Numbered from the stretch's first letter, positions 19,346-31,660 are shown. The stretch: 64,000 nt of DNA from Rapana venosa (GCA_028751875.1 CM054143.1:64122176-64186175); one strand, 5' to 3'. Translations and numbers: made by a program. Notes: a model not told the origin generated them from the sequence alone.

Positions 19346-19987
19346 ATTCTCTTTTACAGATTGGAACATTTCAATGTATTCCAGATCTGTTCTATTGATT
19401 TAATATTCTGAGGGGTGACTGTCCTACAAAATTAATGTGCATCACTTTGGGTTTTTGGGGTGTTGTCATTTTACACAAGGCTAGTAGTGTTGCCCTCTGC
19501 ATCACCTCTGTAGAGAATTTTCCTTATGCTTGTGATATGATTGGTCATATAGCTGTAGTAAACTGAAACCTAGAACATTATTCTGTTTTGTTGTTTGTCA
19601 AATATTCCCAAAGCTGATTGTTACTCCGTTCATATCACTGTTAAGTGTTAAAGTGGTACTAGTTATGGATGAGTTAGCATGTTTAAAAGAAACACACGGA
19701 AGGATAATTATTTTGTCTGCATTAAATACATGTTCGCAGGCATTTGAATAGAAAAACGCCTGATTACACGTTGGATAAACCATTTTTATGAGTAAGCATG
19801 TGAGAAAACTTCTTTGGGTCTTTTACTGTTATTTCCAAAATCATTGCTCATTTTAAACAAAAAAGATACAAAAAAACCTGGATTGTGCCACTGATGTGTA
19901 CAGAAAAAACCAGAAGACTTAAGAATAGTTAAAACCTGGACACAGGGCATGGTAAATGCATTTTGTCCATGGTCTGTGACGTCAAGT
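19346..19987. other. No gene recognised
   Basis: Probably the continuing intron of the right-arm gene. No exon with good splice sites was found on the + strand. Confidence 0.35.
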
Positions 19988-19993
19988 GCTCAC

Positions 19994-20242
19994 CATTGTG
20001 ACACATTTACCCCGTTTATTTAGGTCTGCTTGTCTTTCTTCTGATTCCTTATTGGCTTCTATGCTGTTTCTGTTAGAACTTTGGGGATGATAAAGTAGTG
20101 GATCAATGGACTGACATCTTGTACACAGCCCAGTTTTATTTGTTTGAAAGCGTTCAGATACTGAGACCCAGCGATATTTCATGAATCCTTCCCATTTACC
20201 CATTCTCTGATAGTCACCCTCAATCACCACTGTCATCTTCAA
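19994..20242 (-). CDS. Exon-like open frame, unknown protein
   Basis: The - strand is open for 83 codons from ATG at 20242, with balanced composition (VVIEGDYQRMGKWEGFMKY, then RWVSVSERFQTNKTGLC and a charged end). A donor-like GTGAGC follows at 19993-19988, in phase 0. No family recognised and no convincing acceptor located, so it may be an exon, a retropseudogene or chance. Confidence 0.3.
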
Positions 20243-20359
20243 CCTTTATGACTCCCTCAAACCTTCTTCACATGTGTTTACTTAATTCGCAGTCTGCCCA
20301 GATGGCAAGGCCGACCTTCTTTCTGAGTTCATATCTGAACATAACATCTATCTCATCTT

Positions 20360-20790
20360 TCTTACAGTATGTTTGTCCGTCGTGACCGACGATGACCTCC
20401 AAAACAGCAGAGGAGGCAGCTGCTGTTTTGGAAACTGGGCAGAAATTTGATTATAGTGGAGATGCCTTGCCCAGGGTACATCCCCACTCTCTCGGCCAAG
20501 TGGGCATAAGGACAGTCAGCGTTGGAGATGTTCTCCAAAGGCCAACCAGCCCCCAGGGCTGCAGTACATAAGGACTGTGCGAGTCAAGCCTCCTAGTCAG
20601 AGAGTCATAGTTGATCACTAAAGACTAAGCTGTAAAGTGGAATTCCATGAGTGGGAAAGCCACTGGTCATACAGCCTCTCACTTTGCTGTTGCCCCATCG
20701 TCAATGGTTTAATCAAGAACTGTGATAAAGCCTAGGCGCTGGTAAACCTAGCTTAACCCACAAGGTCATGAACCAAAGACTAAACAACTG
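20360..20790. repeat. Unclassified repeat-like segment with hairpins
   Basis: Carries a perfect inverted repeat CCAAAACAGCAG (20399-20410) / CTGCTGTTTTGG (20420-20431) with a 9-base spacer, and CGTCG-TGAC-CGACG just upstream (20,376-20,389). It sits directly 5' of the LINE at 20,800 and may be its upstream part or a separate non-autonomous element. No terminal repeats were identified. Confidence 0.4.
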
Positions 20791-20799
20791 ACGCCACCT

Positions 20800-23505
20800 G
20801 ACTATACAACTCTTTCTTTCCCTTGACCCTCCCATGGAGGTAGCATTGCCGTTGTTTACAAAGACGCACTGCATCCAGCTCTTTCTTTCTGCTACTCCCT
20901 ACCTATCTCACCTGAATCTTTTGAAGTCTGTGAACTCAACCTCACATTACCCGGTCATTCTATTACTTTCTGCTGCCTTTACCGCCCTCGTAGCCATAAG
21001 AACAACATGACATCTTCAGTTTTCCATCAAGAATTTCAATCTCTCCTCGATCACTACAGCCTCTCCCCCAGAAAGCTTATCATTCTTGGTGACTTTAATT
21101 TCCACTTCGACAAACATCCTTCTCCTGTTGTCAAATCACTCTCTTTTCCAGCTGGTAAATGAAGCAACTCACAGATCAGGACATATCTTAGACTGGCTCA
21201 TTACCGATGTTTCACAAGATCTCGTCACCTCAGTCTTAATCACTGACCAACTGCTTTCTAATCATTCTGCCATTATTTTCTTCCTTGATATTGCAAAGCC
21301 TATCAAAAAGAAGAAGTGTATCACATGTCATAACCTAAAGGTCATGAATATTCAAACTTTCTCTTACCAAGCTGCTGAATGCTTGTCACAAACCTCTGAA
21401 CACACTGACCCTTCTAAACACTATAGCACTGTTCTCAGCCAACTGCTTGATGAGCACGCACTTCCCATTAACCATTTTCTGCCTGATAGGCCTTTCGCCC
21501 CATGGTACACTCATGATATTGTGGTGGCAAAGCGCAAACGCTGACAACAAGAGCGACAGTGGCAAAAAACAAAAACTGAAATAAAAAACCCAGCTCTTTC
21601 AAAAACAAACCGACAAAGTAAAAAACTTAATCCACTCAGCCAAGACAAACTACTTCTGTGCTCAAGTTCTCAATGCAACATCCATGAAATCTCTTCATTT
21701 CCCTCACCTCGACGCTTCTTGGATTTGCAAAGACAGGCCCTCCGCCTACTGTCCACAGTCACTCCGAACTTCCTGATATATTTTCTTCATTCTTTTCTGA
21801 TAAAGTCTGTAACATTCGCTCCAGACTTGATCAGACTCCTGTCCAACCTGTACCTCCTGATCCCCAATTCATAGGCACTCTTCTCCTTTCCTTTCAGCCA
21901 GCAAGCAAGGAAGAAATCAGAAAATTTTCTAATGCAATGACCATAAAATCATGCCGTCTTGATCCTGTGCCTGCTTCTCTTTTTACACAGTGCCTTCTGC
22001 AGCTTATACCAGCTATCACGAATATAGTAAGCTCATCTCTTCTTTTAGGTATTTTTACATCAGCTCTCAGAACTGCAATAGTTACACCTCTACTCAAAAA
22101 ACACGACCTCGATCCTAAGATGTTGAAGAATTCCAGGCCTATTTCTAACCTACCGTTCATCTCTAAAGACCTTGAAAAAGTCATTCTCAAACAACTCAGC
22201 AGCCATCTTCATTCAAATAAGTCTCCTTCCCTCATTTCAATTTGCCTATCACATTAACCACAGCATCGAAACCATCCTAGTTCACACGTTAAACACGCTT
22301 CTACACGCATATGACTCGGAGAAAATCTCGCTTCTCACTCTACTCGACTTATCTGCAGCATTCGACACTCCTCTCCCATCTCAAAAAAACGCTTCATACC
22401 CAAGGTGCAGCCCTGACTTGGTTTAGTTCATACCTCACTGACCGATGCCATGCAGTTGCAGTAAACAAGATTCAGTCACTATCTGCCAAACTGGAATGTG
22501 GAGCCCCGCAGGGATCAGTTCTGAGCCCTGTTCTTTTTACTCTCTACACTGCTTCATTGTCATATATAACAAGCCATCACCAGATCAACCATCATTTTTA
22601 CGCTGATTACTCTCAAATTCAAGGCAGTGACATGCCTGAAAATCTGCCTTCTCTCTTGACAAATATGTCACACTGCTTTCAAGACATGCAAAACTGGATA
22701 ACACAAAACAAGTTACAACTAAACGCAGATAAAACCGAAGCCATGATTGTAGGGACCAGACACAAACTCTCTTCCATCACAACAGCTTCAATAGAATTTG
22801 GCAATACGTCAGTTCCGCTATCCACTGCAGTCAAGTATCTAGGTGTTCTTCTCGACAACACACTCTCTATGCCAAATTCATCACCCAGACCTGGCAGTCC
22901 TGCTACAATCAATTACGCCGTATAAGTGCAATTAGAAAGTACCTATCTGCTGATGCAACATCCAAAATTGTAACATCTCTCATTCTTTCATGTCTGGACT
23001 ATTGTAATTCTCTTTTGGCTGGTCTGCCAGCATCATCAATCCACTCCCATGAACGTATACAAAACTCTGCAGCTTGATTAATCCTCAAAAAGAAAAAAAA
23101 ATCTGAGCATATTACTCCTCTTTTGCGATCTCTCCACTGGTAACCAGTGCCACAGAGAGTAAAGTACAAGATCATACCCTCTGTTACAAATGCCTACATA
23201 AAACAGCACCCTCCTATCTATGTGAATGTCTTCACTTGTACGCTCCTCGCTCCATCCACTCTGCTGCAGATACCCTGTGCTTACAAGTATCTAGATTCAA
23301 CCAATCCACCATTGGCAGTTGCTCATTCTCTATTTCTGGTCCATCAATTTGAAATGACCTCCCACTCTCTCTTCGTGAAAAAGCCTACTTACGACATTTT
23401 AAATCCATCCTCAAGACGTACCTATTTCAAACCTAAGAAGACTCTCCCCTTCTACTCTGCTCTGTCCCTGCCTTGAACAGCCCAAATTCCTATCACCCTC
23501 CTCAA
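20800..23505 (+). mobile_element. CR1/L2-group LINE ORF2, near complete, decayed
   Basis: + strand order: endonuclease (GGSIAVVYKDALHPALSF, FCCLYRPR, KLIILGDFNFHFDKHPS, then a NHSAIIFF block in place of DHSAI), a linker, reverse transcriptase (LRTAIVTPLLKKHDLD, GAPQGSVLSPVLFTLYTA, HHFYADYSQIQ, LQLNADKTEAMIVGTRH, VKYLGVLLDNTLSM), and a C-terminal block LLRSLHW then P-Q-R-V-K-Y-K, AADTLC and SSILKTYLF. The active site reads YADY at 22599-22610 instead of YADD. Multiple stops and frameshifts. The 3' tail is missing: at 23,505 the sequence changes to an (AGTCA)n run belonging to another element. Confidence 0.92.
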
Positions 23506-23509
23506 GTGT

Positions 23510-23830
23510 AGTCAAGTCAAGTCAAGACAAGTCAAGTCAAGTCAAAATGTTATTTCCAGATGGTACATTGAATAAGCAATGCATTTGCTTTTTTTCATCA
23601 AGCCATCTATCTAAGAACAAATTTCGTAATGATTATACTAAGACACTACATTATTGCATCATTTACCATTGAATTAAACCAGTAAAAAAAAAAAAGAGGA
23701 AAAAAATCGATAAGGAAATACATTGAAAGTACAAATTACCACATATACATATACACACACACACACACATACTCATTGCACCCTGAGCGCGTGCGCGCTC
23801 ACGTCCACCACCACATTTAAATAAAATTTT
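23510..23830 (-). mobile_element. LINE 3' region with (GACTT)n tail
   Basis: The - strand ends in TGACTTGACTTGACTTG as does the element at 13,310, and like it carries a CA/GC-rich microsatellite (23,755-23,800) within its 3' region. This suggests two copies of one family; here no coding part was recognised. The 5' limit is unknown. Confidence 0.45.
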
Positions 23831-24596
23831 TTTAAGAATTAAAAAAAAAAATTATAAAAGTCAGGACAAAACAAATTACTTCACTTCTCGTTTCATTCCA
23901 TTCTTTCACGTTTATACTTTAGTAATAAAAAAGGTACGGGAAATTTAAAACGTTAGAAAATACTAGGCATTCGTTATTACTGATAATATTACCTTCAATG
24001 ACCTCCCTCCTCTCCTCCTCCCCCAGCAAACGTGTGCTTTTTTGACGCTCATACTTTTCAAATAGCGCTTTTTTTAAATGACATATTCACACAAAAACTA
24101 TCGAAGCAAGAGAAGTCAATAAGTTTACAATAATGATTATTAAAAATAGAGATAAAATTAAAACAAAAAATCAACCCATCACCATGAGACAACAATATAA
24201 CAAATGATCCCCATCACCATGAGACAAACAACATAACGATGATAACAGAAAAGCATTGGAAAGGTGGGGGTGGGGGGAGTATCAAGGGGGAAGGGAAAAT
24301 AACCTTCAATCAAAATAGAGAAATAATAATTTTTTTAAAAACCAAATTATTCAAAACAAGTAGAACCCTATACGATACAGAATTCAAAAGCCCAAAATCA
24401 ACTGGACTATCAAACTAAAATAATATCAAAAATAAACAGTATCGCTTATAATAGTACTAATAATCTCATCTCTAACTGCAATAAAACAAAAATCTACGAT
24501 AAAATCTATTGAATTAAACAAGACAAAGGGCATGAGGAGAGGAGAGGAAAGAAGAGGAGAGGAGGGAGAGGAGAGGAGAGAGAGAGAGAGAGAGAG

Positions 24597-24642
<46 letters not shown>

Positions 24643-24839
24643 GGACACACTTTCTCTAACAAGCTATCAGGTCTACCATAAAAAGATTTTTTAAAAAGTT
24701 CCTACTTTCCACTTGTTTCAACATTGCAGATTATTTACTAGCTTGCATAGATTACTCTTACTTCTTTGCATAATTTTTTTTATTAGTGTGCCTCTTTCCT
24801 GCCTCCCCCTCCCTCCACACAGAACAGTGTGTGACTGTA
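23831..24839. other. A-T-rich, no gene; short direct repeats
   Basis: Contains two copies of CCATCACCATGAGACAA about 36 bp apart (24,176 and 24,212), and GA runs at 24,530-24,645. No coding feature. Confidence 0.5.
24530..24645. repeat. (GA)n microsatellite
   Basis: GAGAG runs mixed with GGAGAGG units. Purine-only. Confidence 0.93.
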
Positions 24840-27660
24840 GAATTTCTAGTCACAGTAAGACATACTTGAATTTGTTGTTGTTGTAGGGAATACCATTAGT
24901 GCTGGTAAATGTAAGTATGGTTGATTTTGCCGTATTAATCATGGTTGATTTGCCTTATTAGTCAATTCCTAGGCATTCATGCATTAGATGGCTTTTTAGC
25001 TGTGTCTTGAACTGATTTTTGTTTTTGATACATTTTTAAACGTTTTTGGGAGCTTGTTCCATAAAGTCACTACTGAGTACAAGAAGCTTGTTTTGTAAAG
25101 ATTATTTCTTTGTCCCGGAAATGTTAGTGATGATATGTCTGTGTTCATTGTTTTGAAGCTATTGGTGCTCTTTGGAGGGGCATTTCCATTGACAACTTTC
25201 TGGACAAATAGAGCTTATTTAGTAAAAGTCTGTTTTTGAAGGTTAGGATATTTGTTTCTTATAATCGTTGATGGTTAGGGAGCTTGATTTTAGTTTGAAC
25301 AAGTTTTCAGTGCTCTTTTATATTCTATGAATCAATTTTAATTTGTATCACTGCAGCTGTCCCAAAGAGCTGAAAACATAGTCAACTATAGGCAAATATG
25401 GCCGCAAAAAAAGAGTTTGCGAGAGTGGTTATTCAGGAAATGTTTATTTTTGATAACGAAGTAGCTTGTAAGAAAGACGTTTTCCTAGCACCATCACATG
25501 GTCGGTCCAAGTAAAATTTTGTCAATAATTACACCCAGAATTCTGTGGGAGTCAACTTCTTCAATTACTCTTTTATCTATCAACAGAGGCTGGAATTTTT
25601 CTTTTATTTTTTGTTCTTTTGTCTTGCTAAATACTACATAACTTAGTTTTTCGCGTATTTAGGGACATATGGTTTTAGCTTTTGTCCCCAAATAACCAAT
25701 CTGTCAATATTGTGTTGAAATTTGATTGTAAGTCTGTGGGGGTCAGAATCACTACAATAGAGGGATGTGTCATCAGCAAACATTTCACAGCTACATTCTT
25801 TGAAATTGGGAAAAAGTCATTTACATAGATTGAAAATAGAAGTGGACCCAAAAATTGACCCTTGTGGTACCATGTTTAATAGGTACTAGTTCTGATGTTT
25901 TATTATTTGCAGTTACTAGCTGCTGCCTAATCGACAAAAGCTTTTCAAAAGATTTATCTTTCTAGGGGTTAGTTTATACAAGTGAAGTTTATGCAAAAAT
26001 AGGGAATGATTGATTACATCAAATTTCTTTTTCAAAGTCAACAAAAAGAAGGCCTGTATATTTATTGTCATGATGTTGTGTAGGAGACTATCTGTAATTG
26101 TGTAAGAGTTGTGTGACAGGAATAGTTTTTACGAAAACTGACTGATCTTCATTTAATTAGATTGTTGTTTTACAAAGTAGGAATATACAGATTTTTGGAT
26201 ATGTTTTCAAAGGGTTTTTGATAAGACAGACAGGGAAATTGAAATTGGTCTGTAATTTGAAGGACAAGCAGTATTTACCTGATTTGTGGACTGGTATGAT
26301 TTTGCCTTTTTAAATATGGCAGGAAAGTTGTTTTCTCTTGCAACAAGTTTATACAAGTTTGTCAGTGTTCCCGCTTAACTTGACCACAAAGCTTAATTAT
26401 TCTTCCATCTAGATTGTCTAAACCACGTGTTCGGAACTTTTTTGAAGAGACAGGCTTTCCAAGACGTCTGTGATTGTCATTGGCAGTAGTTTAAATGGGG
26501 AAATTTTATTTCTTTTGATTCGATATATTGTTCTAGGTAATGGGGGATCATTTTCATTTGACTTGTCATTTGTATTACTTTGTCGGCAATGTTTGAGAAG
26601 TGGTTGTTCAATTCATTTAGCTGATACATCTTTAACTGTCTGTTGACTTTTTGATATAGGTTTATTACATAATGTATTGATGGCTTTCCATACTTGTCGA
26701 GAGTCGGTAGTTGTAATAACAACTTTTGAATGTAATCACGTTTTGATTTGCGTTTTAGTGAAGTTACTTTGTTTCTTTTTGCTCTGAACTGCTCATTTGA
26801 ACCATGTGTTTTCAAATAGTCTCTTAGGTGTATTTCGGATTCTATGTCTTTTGTTATCCAAGGTGGTTTGATTTTTTCTTGAACTCTTTTTTTTATGAAA
26901 GGGGCATGTTTGTCATATACTGAAGTAAATGTCCTAATCCAAAATTCAGCAGCTTCATCAGGGTCTCGGATTTGGTATATGTCATGTAATGGCGAGTTTG
27001 TCAAGTCTGAAAGGAAATCTTGCTCGTTAAAGTTTTTAAATTTCCTGTAAAAAATAGTTTTATGCCCTACTTTAGGTATTTTGATTACGATTTTTAAACC
27101 AAGTAAAAGCAACCCCTGGATTATGATCACTGCTCACATGAGGGAGCACATACTTCTGTTATGTGTTGTTTTGTAGTAGTGTAGATATGATTATTAATGT
27201 TTTAGAGTTATTTGTTATCCGAGTTGGTCTATCTATTAGTTGTTCTAGGCCAAACATAGTAATGTTGTGGCTCCATTTTGGTTTAGGTTTTAATAAGTCT
27301 ATGTTAAAATCCCCAAGAATAATTGTTTCGTTGTTTAAAAGTATTACCTCGTCCATAAGGGAGTTGAACTTTTCTAGCCAGTCTCTGGTTTCTGAAGGAT
27401 TTCTGTATGTAAATCCTATTAATATTGGTCTATTGTGTTTTAATTTATTTCAATCCACATGGATTCAATGTCATAAACCTCAAGGTTATGTATTCTTTTA
27501 CAACTGAGCGAGGAGGCTATATATGTAAGTAACCCGGTGTACTTGGGTTTGTGAGGATCTTCACGGAAGATTTGATACCCTGGAATATTCATGTGTGCAT
27601 CTGTAACATTTGGAGAAAGTCGGGATTCAGCTAGGCAAAACAAATGAAACTGATTTCCAC
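24840..27660 (-). mobile_element. CR1/Jockey-like LINE, interrupted, decayed
   Basis: From 27,660 downward on the - strand: endonuclease (FCLAESRLSPNVTDAHMNI, IPGYQIFREDPHK, ETIILGDFNIDLLKPK, LIDRPTRITNNS), a long linker in one open frame at 27,130-26,477 (DKHAPFIKKRVQEKIKPPWI, RAKRNKVTSLKRKSK), reverse transcriptase pieces with FADDTSLYCSDS (active site kept at 25780-25769), and a C-terminus with LWNKLPKTFKNVSKTK. The extreme N-terminus of the endonuclease is missing at the junction with the + strand RTE at 27,668. A different family from the copies at 20,800 and 33,257. Confidence 0.88.
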
Positions 27661-27667
27661 TGCTGTA

Positions 27668-30130
27668 TAGTATGGTTCCCCCGTGGGACTCCCGGGGTAT
27701 GCTTGCAAAGCGAGCATTGCAAGAATAGGATCTCTGCCCTCCAACCAGGCATGTCGTAAAAGGCGACTAAGGTGGAACCCTTCCCCCAGGTAGGGGGTTA
27801 GACACAGGGCTAACAACCCTGTTCTGTAAAAAAAAACATTTGTTACGGAAACAGCAACAAAAGAAATAAACAATACTGGGTGTGACGGGCTTCCAGAGTC
27901 ATCGGAAGATGCTCGTATGAATGTCAGTGGTGAAAGCCGAAAGGAAGCCACTGACAGGAAGATGGAAGTCTTAAGCGCCAAAAATAAAACCAAAATAGGA
28001 TTCTGGAACGTGAGAACCATGTTCGAAACAGGAAAACTAGCGCAAGTTACAGCAGAGATGAGACGCTACAATTTGCATATTCTCGGAATTAGTGAAAGCC
28101 GATGGACAGGATCAGGCAAATACAGAGCCAGCACAGGAGAGACAGTGCTGTACAGTGGTAGAGATGACAGCCAACACCATGAGGGAGTAGCAATTATCAT
28201 GAAGAAAGGAATGGAGAAATGCCTGATGGAGTGGAAACCTATCAACAGCAGGATGATGAGGATTAAGAATGAAAGGTAAGCTATGCTAATACAACAATCA
28301 TATAGTGCTATGCACCAACCAACGACAGTGGAGAAGAAAGCAAAGAACATTTTATGAACAATTACAGGCTGAAATGGAAAACCACACCAAACCATGACAT
28401 GAGGATAGTCGATTGGGTGACCTAAATGCAAAAGTGGGAAAAGACAACTACAAATCAAGAAAGGCCATGGGAAAAGAAGGATGTGTGCAGCATAAATGAC
28501 AATGGAAAGTTGGTGGAATTCTGCATGACAAACAACCTGGCATTGGGGACATTATTTGCACACCCTGAGATCACAAACTTACCTGTGTTCCCCCATGAAG
28601 AGTACAAAAAACCAGATCGACCACCTGATGATCAATGGGACATGGAGGAGATCGCTCCTAGATGTAAAAAGTAAGGAGAGGAGCCGATGTTGGCAGTGAT
28701 CACCACCTTGTCACTGCAACCCTAAAAGTGAAGCTGAGAACAAAGGATCTAGAAACCAAGACAACAACATTTTGATGTGGAAAAGCTGCGCAACACAAAG
28801 TAAAGAGGCTTTCACCCTCCAGCTCAAAAACAAGTTCCAAGCACTGGTGGATACTGAAAACTACACACCTCCTGACACAGACTAATATAAAACCCATGTG
28901 GAAACAAGTCAGGACAGCCTACACACAAGCCAGTGAAACGTGCTAAGGAGAGACAGAGGAAGAGAAAAAGGTGGATTACAGCAGACACCTGGCAAGCCAT
29001 TGAGAACAGGAGAGAACTGAAGAAGAAAATCTTAGAGACAAAGTCAGAGCGGATAAGAGAGAGGTACAAACAACAGTACAGAGAAGCAAACCAAACTGTG
29101 AAGAGAATGACAAGAACAGACAAGCGTACCTACATGGATGATATTGCAAGACAAGCAGAGGAGGCCGCCGAAAAGGGAGAACAAGGACGGGTGTATAAGA
29201 TCACTAAGACTGTCAGTGGCAAGTACCGGAGCAACACCGAAACACCAATCCTAGATAAACAAGGCCAAATACTTACCACAGAAGCAGAACAAGATGCAAG
29301 ATGGGCAGAACATTTCAGCGAAGTTCTCAACAGACCACCACCAACTGAAGAGGCAGATGTACAAGATCCTGATGCCGATCTCAATGTGAACAGCTCACCA
29401 CCAAAGAAGGAAGAGATTATAGCAAGCAATCAGCTCTCTCAAGAATGGAAAAAGCCCCTGGCCAGGAAAACCTCAACGCAGAACTTTTCAAGGCAGATCC
29501 AGAATTTGCATCTAAAGTTCTACAGCCACTCTTTGCGCTATATGGGAGGGAAAAAGCTACCAGCAGATTGGACAGAAGGAGTTCATCGTGAGATCCCAAG
29601 AAAGGAGCCCTGAACAATTGTAACAACTGGAGAGGAATCACTCGCTATCTGTTCCCAGCAAGATTCTGGCAAAGATCATCATCGGAAAATCTTAGAGGCA
29701 GTGGACCACAACTCGAAAGGAACAGCAGGTTTAGACCAGGAAGAGATGCATAGACCAGATCTTCACCCTGCGCAACATCATCGAACATGCACGGATGGCA
29801 GAGACAGCTGTATATCAACTTCGTAGATATTGTAAAAGCCTTTGACAGCATTCATCGAGAAGTGTATGGCGCATACCCGAGCATATGGAATTCCACAGGA
29901 GATTATCCAAGTCATTAAGAGCTTCTACAACAACAACGTTCACGTGCATGAGTAGGAAACAGCAAACCAGTGTTTCAGTGATACAAACCGGCGTCAGACA
30001 AGGCTGCCCATGTCAGCACTACTCTTCAAACCTGACAATTGATTGGGTGATGAGACAAACAACAGCTGCTCAGTCACGGGCATAGATGGCCCCCTTACTC
30101 CACGCTTGAAGACCTAGATTTTGCTGACAT
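27668..30130 (+). mobile_element. RTE-type LINE with 5' leader, 3' incomplete (copy 3)
   Basis: Folded leader (27,668-27,840), then endonuclease (GFWNVRTMFETGKLAQVTAEM, ILGISESRWTGSGKY, TGETVLYSGRDD, frame breaks, GSDHHLVTATLK-like block at about 28,690), linker (RKRWITADTWQAIENRRELK, VKRMTRTDKRTYMDDIARQA, KITKTVSGKYRSNTETPILD), and reverse transcriptase with FRPGRDA, INFVDIVKAFDSIHREV, TGVRQGCPC and a degraded LDFADI where FADD is expected. The similarity fades near 30,130. The same protein group has been annotated in animals as craniofacial development protein 2-like. Several stops make it inactive. Confidence 0.9.
27674..27814 (+). ncRNA. Strongly structured 5' leader of RTE copy 3
   Basis: Within 140 bases: a long-range pairing GGTTCC (27674-27679) / GGAACC (27774-27779) encloses two hairpins, TGCTTGC-AAA-GCGAGCA (27700-27716, one G-T pair) and GTCG-taaaagg-CGAC (27753-27767). 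After it come CCCCC/GGGGG (27783-27797) and GTTAG/CTAAC (27797-27814). Some RTE and related elements are known to start with HDV-like self-cleaving ribozymes; I could not fit that fold exactly, so the role (ribozyme, translation control) is open. Confidence 0.4.
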
Positions 30131-31440
30131 CTAGCACGCACTAATACCCACCATCACATTCGAAGACCGGTCACAGAAATCCTAATCAATCAAAACAGTT
30201 ATCTACAAACTTCTCACCTAGCAAGTAAGGAACACACAAACTCAGTACTACACGTTACATAACCGGTAGACAGGTGGCACTAACCGTTCAGCAACCCTCA
30301 CCAACTACAGTGATGGAAATTTACCAACAAACAAGCACTACCGGAGCACATTAGCCATGACGGCGGAGCAGGCAGCGAGCATCAAGAACCATCTCAACGC
30401 AGAAGAAGTTTATGAAATCTGACGATTGATGGCTCCCATACCCACCATAACATTCAAAGTAAGACATACCAAGCTGTGACTTTCCACACTGTAGGCTAGT
30501 GCAATGGAGGAATGACTGAGAGTGATCGACAAACTGAACAGTTCCACACAAGAACCTTCAGAAGATCACTTGCGCAACTTTGGATGAAGACTTACCAACA
30601 ATGAACTTATTGCCCGTACTGGTAGCACTTTAGCGCAGACGGCATGGACAGGCATCGAATCAAGAAGGATTGGCAAGCACATATTGCTGGAACAGAAAAT
30701 CTGAACAGTGCCACTGGAGCACCAGGGAAGCACATCGACCCAAGACAAATGCGGACTGATTGACCAGAGCTTGATACTTCCACATACCTTTGTACATTCA
30801 GAAGCTGGAGGACTGACTGAGAGTGACTTTTTTTCTGACAAACTATCACTAAGGCACAACACGAAGAATATAGAAGTCTTGCAATGCATCTGTTTGATGC
30901 ACTGTTGATCATCGTACCAACCAGCAACTTTTTGCCACGTTGCAACAAGTTAAGACATGACATATATCAGGATTGATTGGCTAATCTATGTATATATTTT
31001 CTTGTTCTGTACGTTTAAGTAAACTATCAAAATAGAAGACCCGTTTAGTAGGTTTTCTATTCAATAATCAAACAGGAGAATATAATATGAAATGAAGGAA
31101 CACCCAATAAAAACGAAACAATACTAAAGGTCAATTTCAAAAGCTGCTCTGGATCTGCAAAAAATCGATCTGTTATATCAACACAGTATATAAATCCAGT
31201 CCCCTTTATATTTCATACACTATATGGAGATCAAAGTATACCACACGTACATTAAAGTGTAGAATATTTTGATAAAGAAATACTACAAAACTTCTTTTTT
31301 TTCTAAATCAATAACTATCACTTACACAATACACGTATTCATATAAAGCTCTAAAACAAGGAAGATACAGTCACAAGCAGTAGATACAATAATAAAGTAT
31401 AGAATTTCTTGGAAAATCTATAGTAAAATTTGTCTCTAAA
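30131..31440. other. Unassigned sequence, possible RTE 3' region
   Basis: Following RTE copy 3. Reading frames are short and unrecognised. GACTGAGAGTGA occurs twice (about 30,514 and 30,815) and could mark an old internal repeat. No terminal RTE tail identified. Confidence 0.35.
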
Positions 31441-31469
31441 ACAACTGTTCTGATGCTAGAGTCTCTGGT

Positions 31470-31660
31470 GTAGCAATATAGCTGCTAATCACAACAGTCA
31501 TTTGTTTCTATCAAGCAGACTGCTTGTATAAACCAGCAATATAGCTGCTAGTCACAAAAGTCGATTGTTACAGTCAAGCAGACTGCTTTATAATCCAGCA
31601 ATATAGCTGTTAGTCACAAAAGTCAAATTGCTTCAGTCAGACAGAACGATTTATAAACCA
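31470..31660. repeat. 63-bp tandem repeat, three copies
   Basis: Copies start with AGCAATATAGCTG at 31472, 31535 and 31597, each continuing with GTCACAA and CAGACTG blocks. The spacing is 63 and 62 bp. The third copy decays near 31,660. Confidence 0.93.

Noticed and set aside
20800..23505. Intact, active LINE
   Set aside because: The active site reads YADY, the frame shifts repeatedly and the 3' tail is missing.
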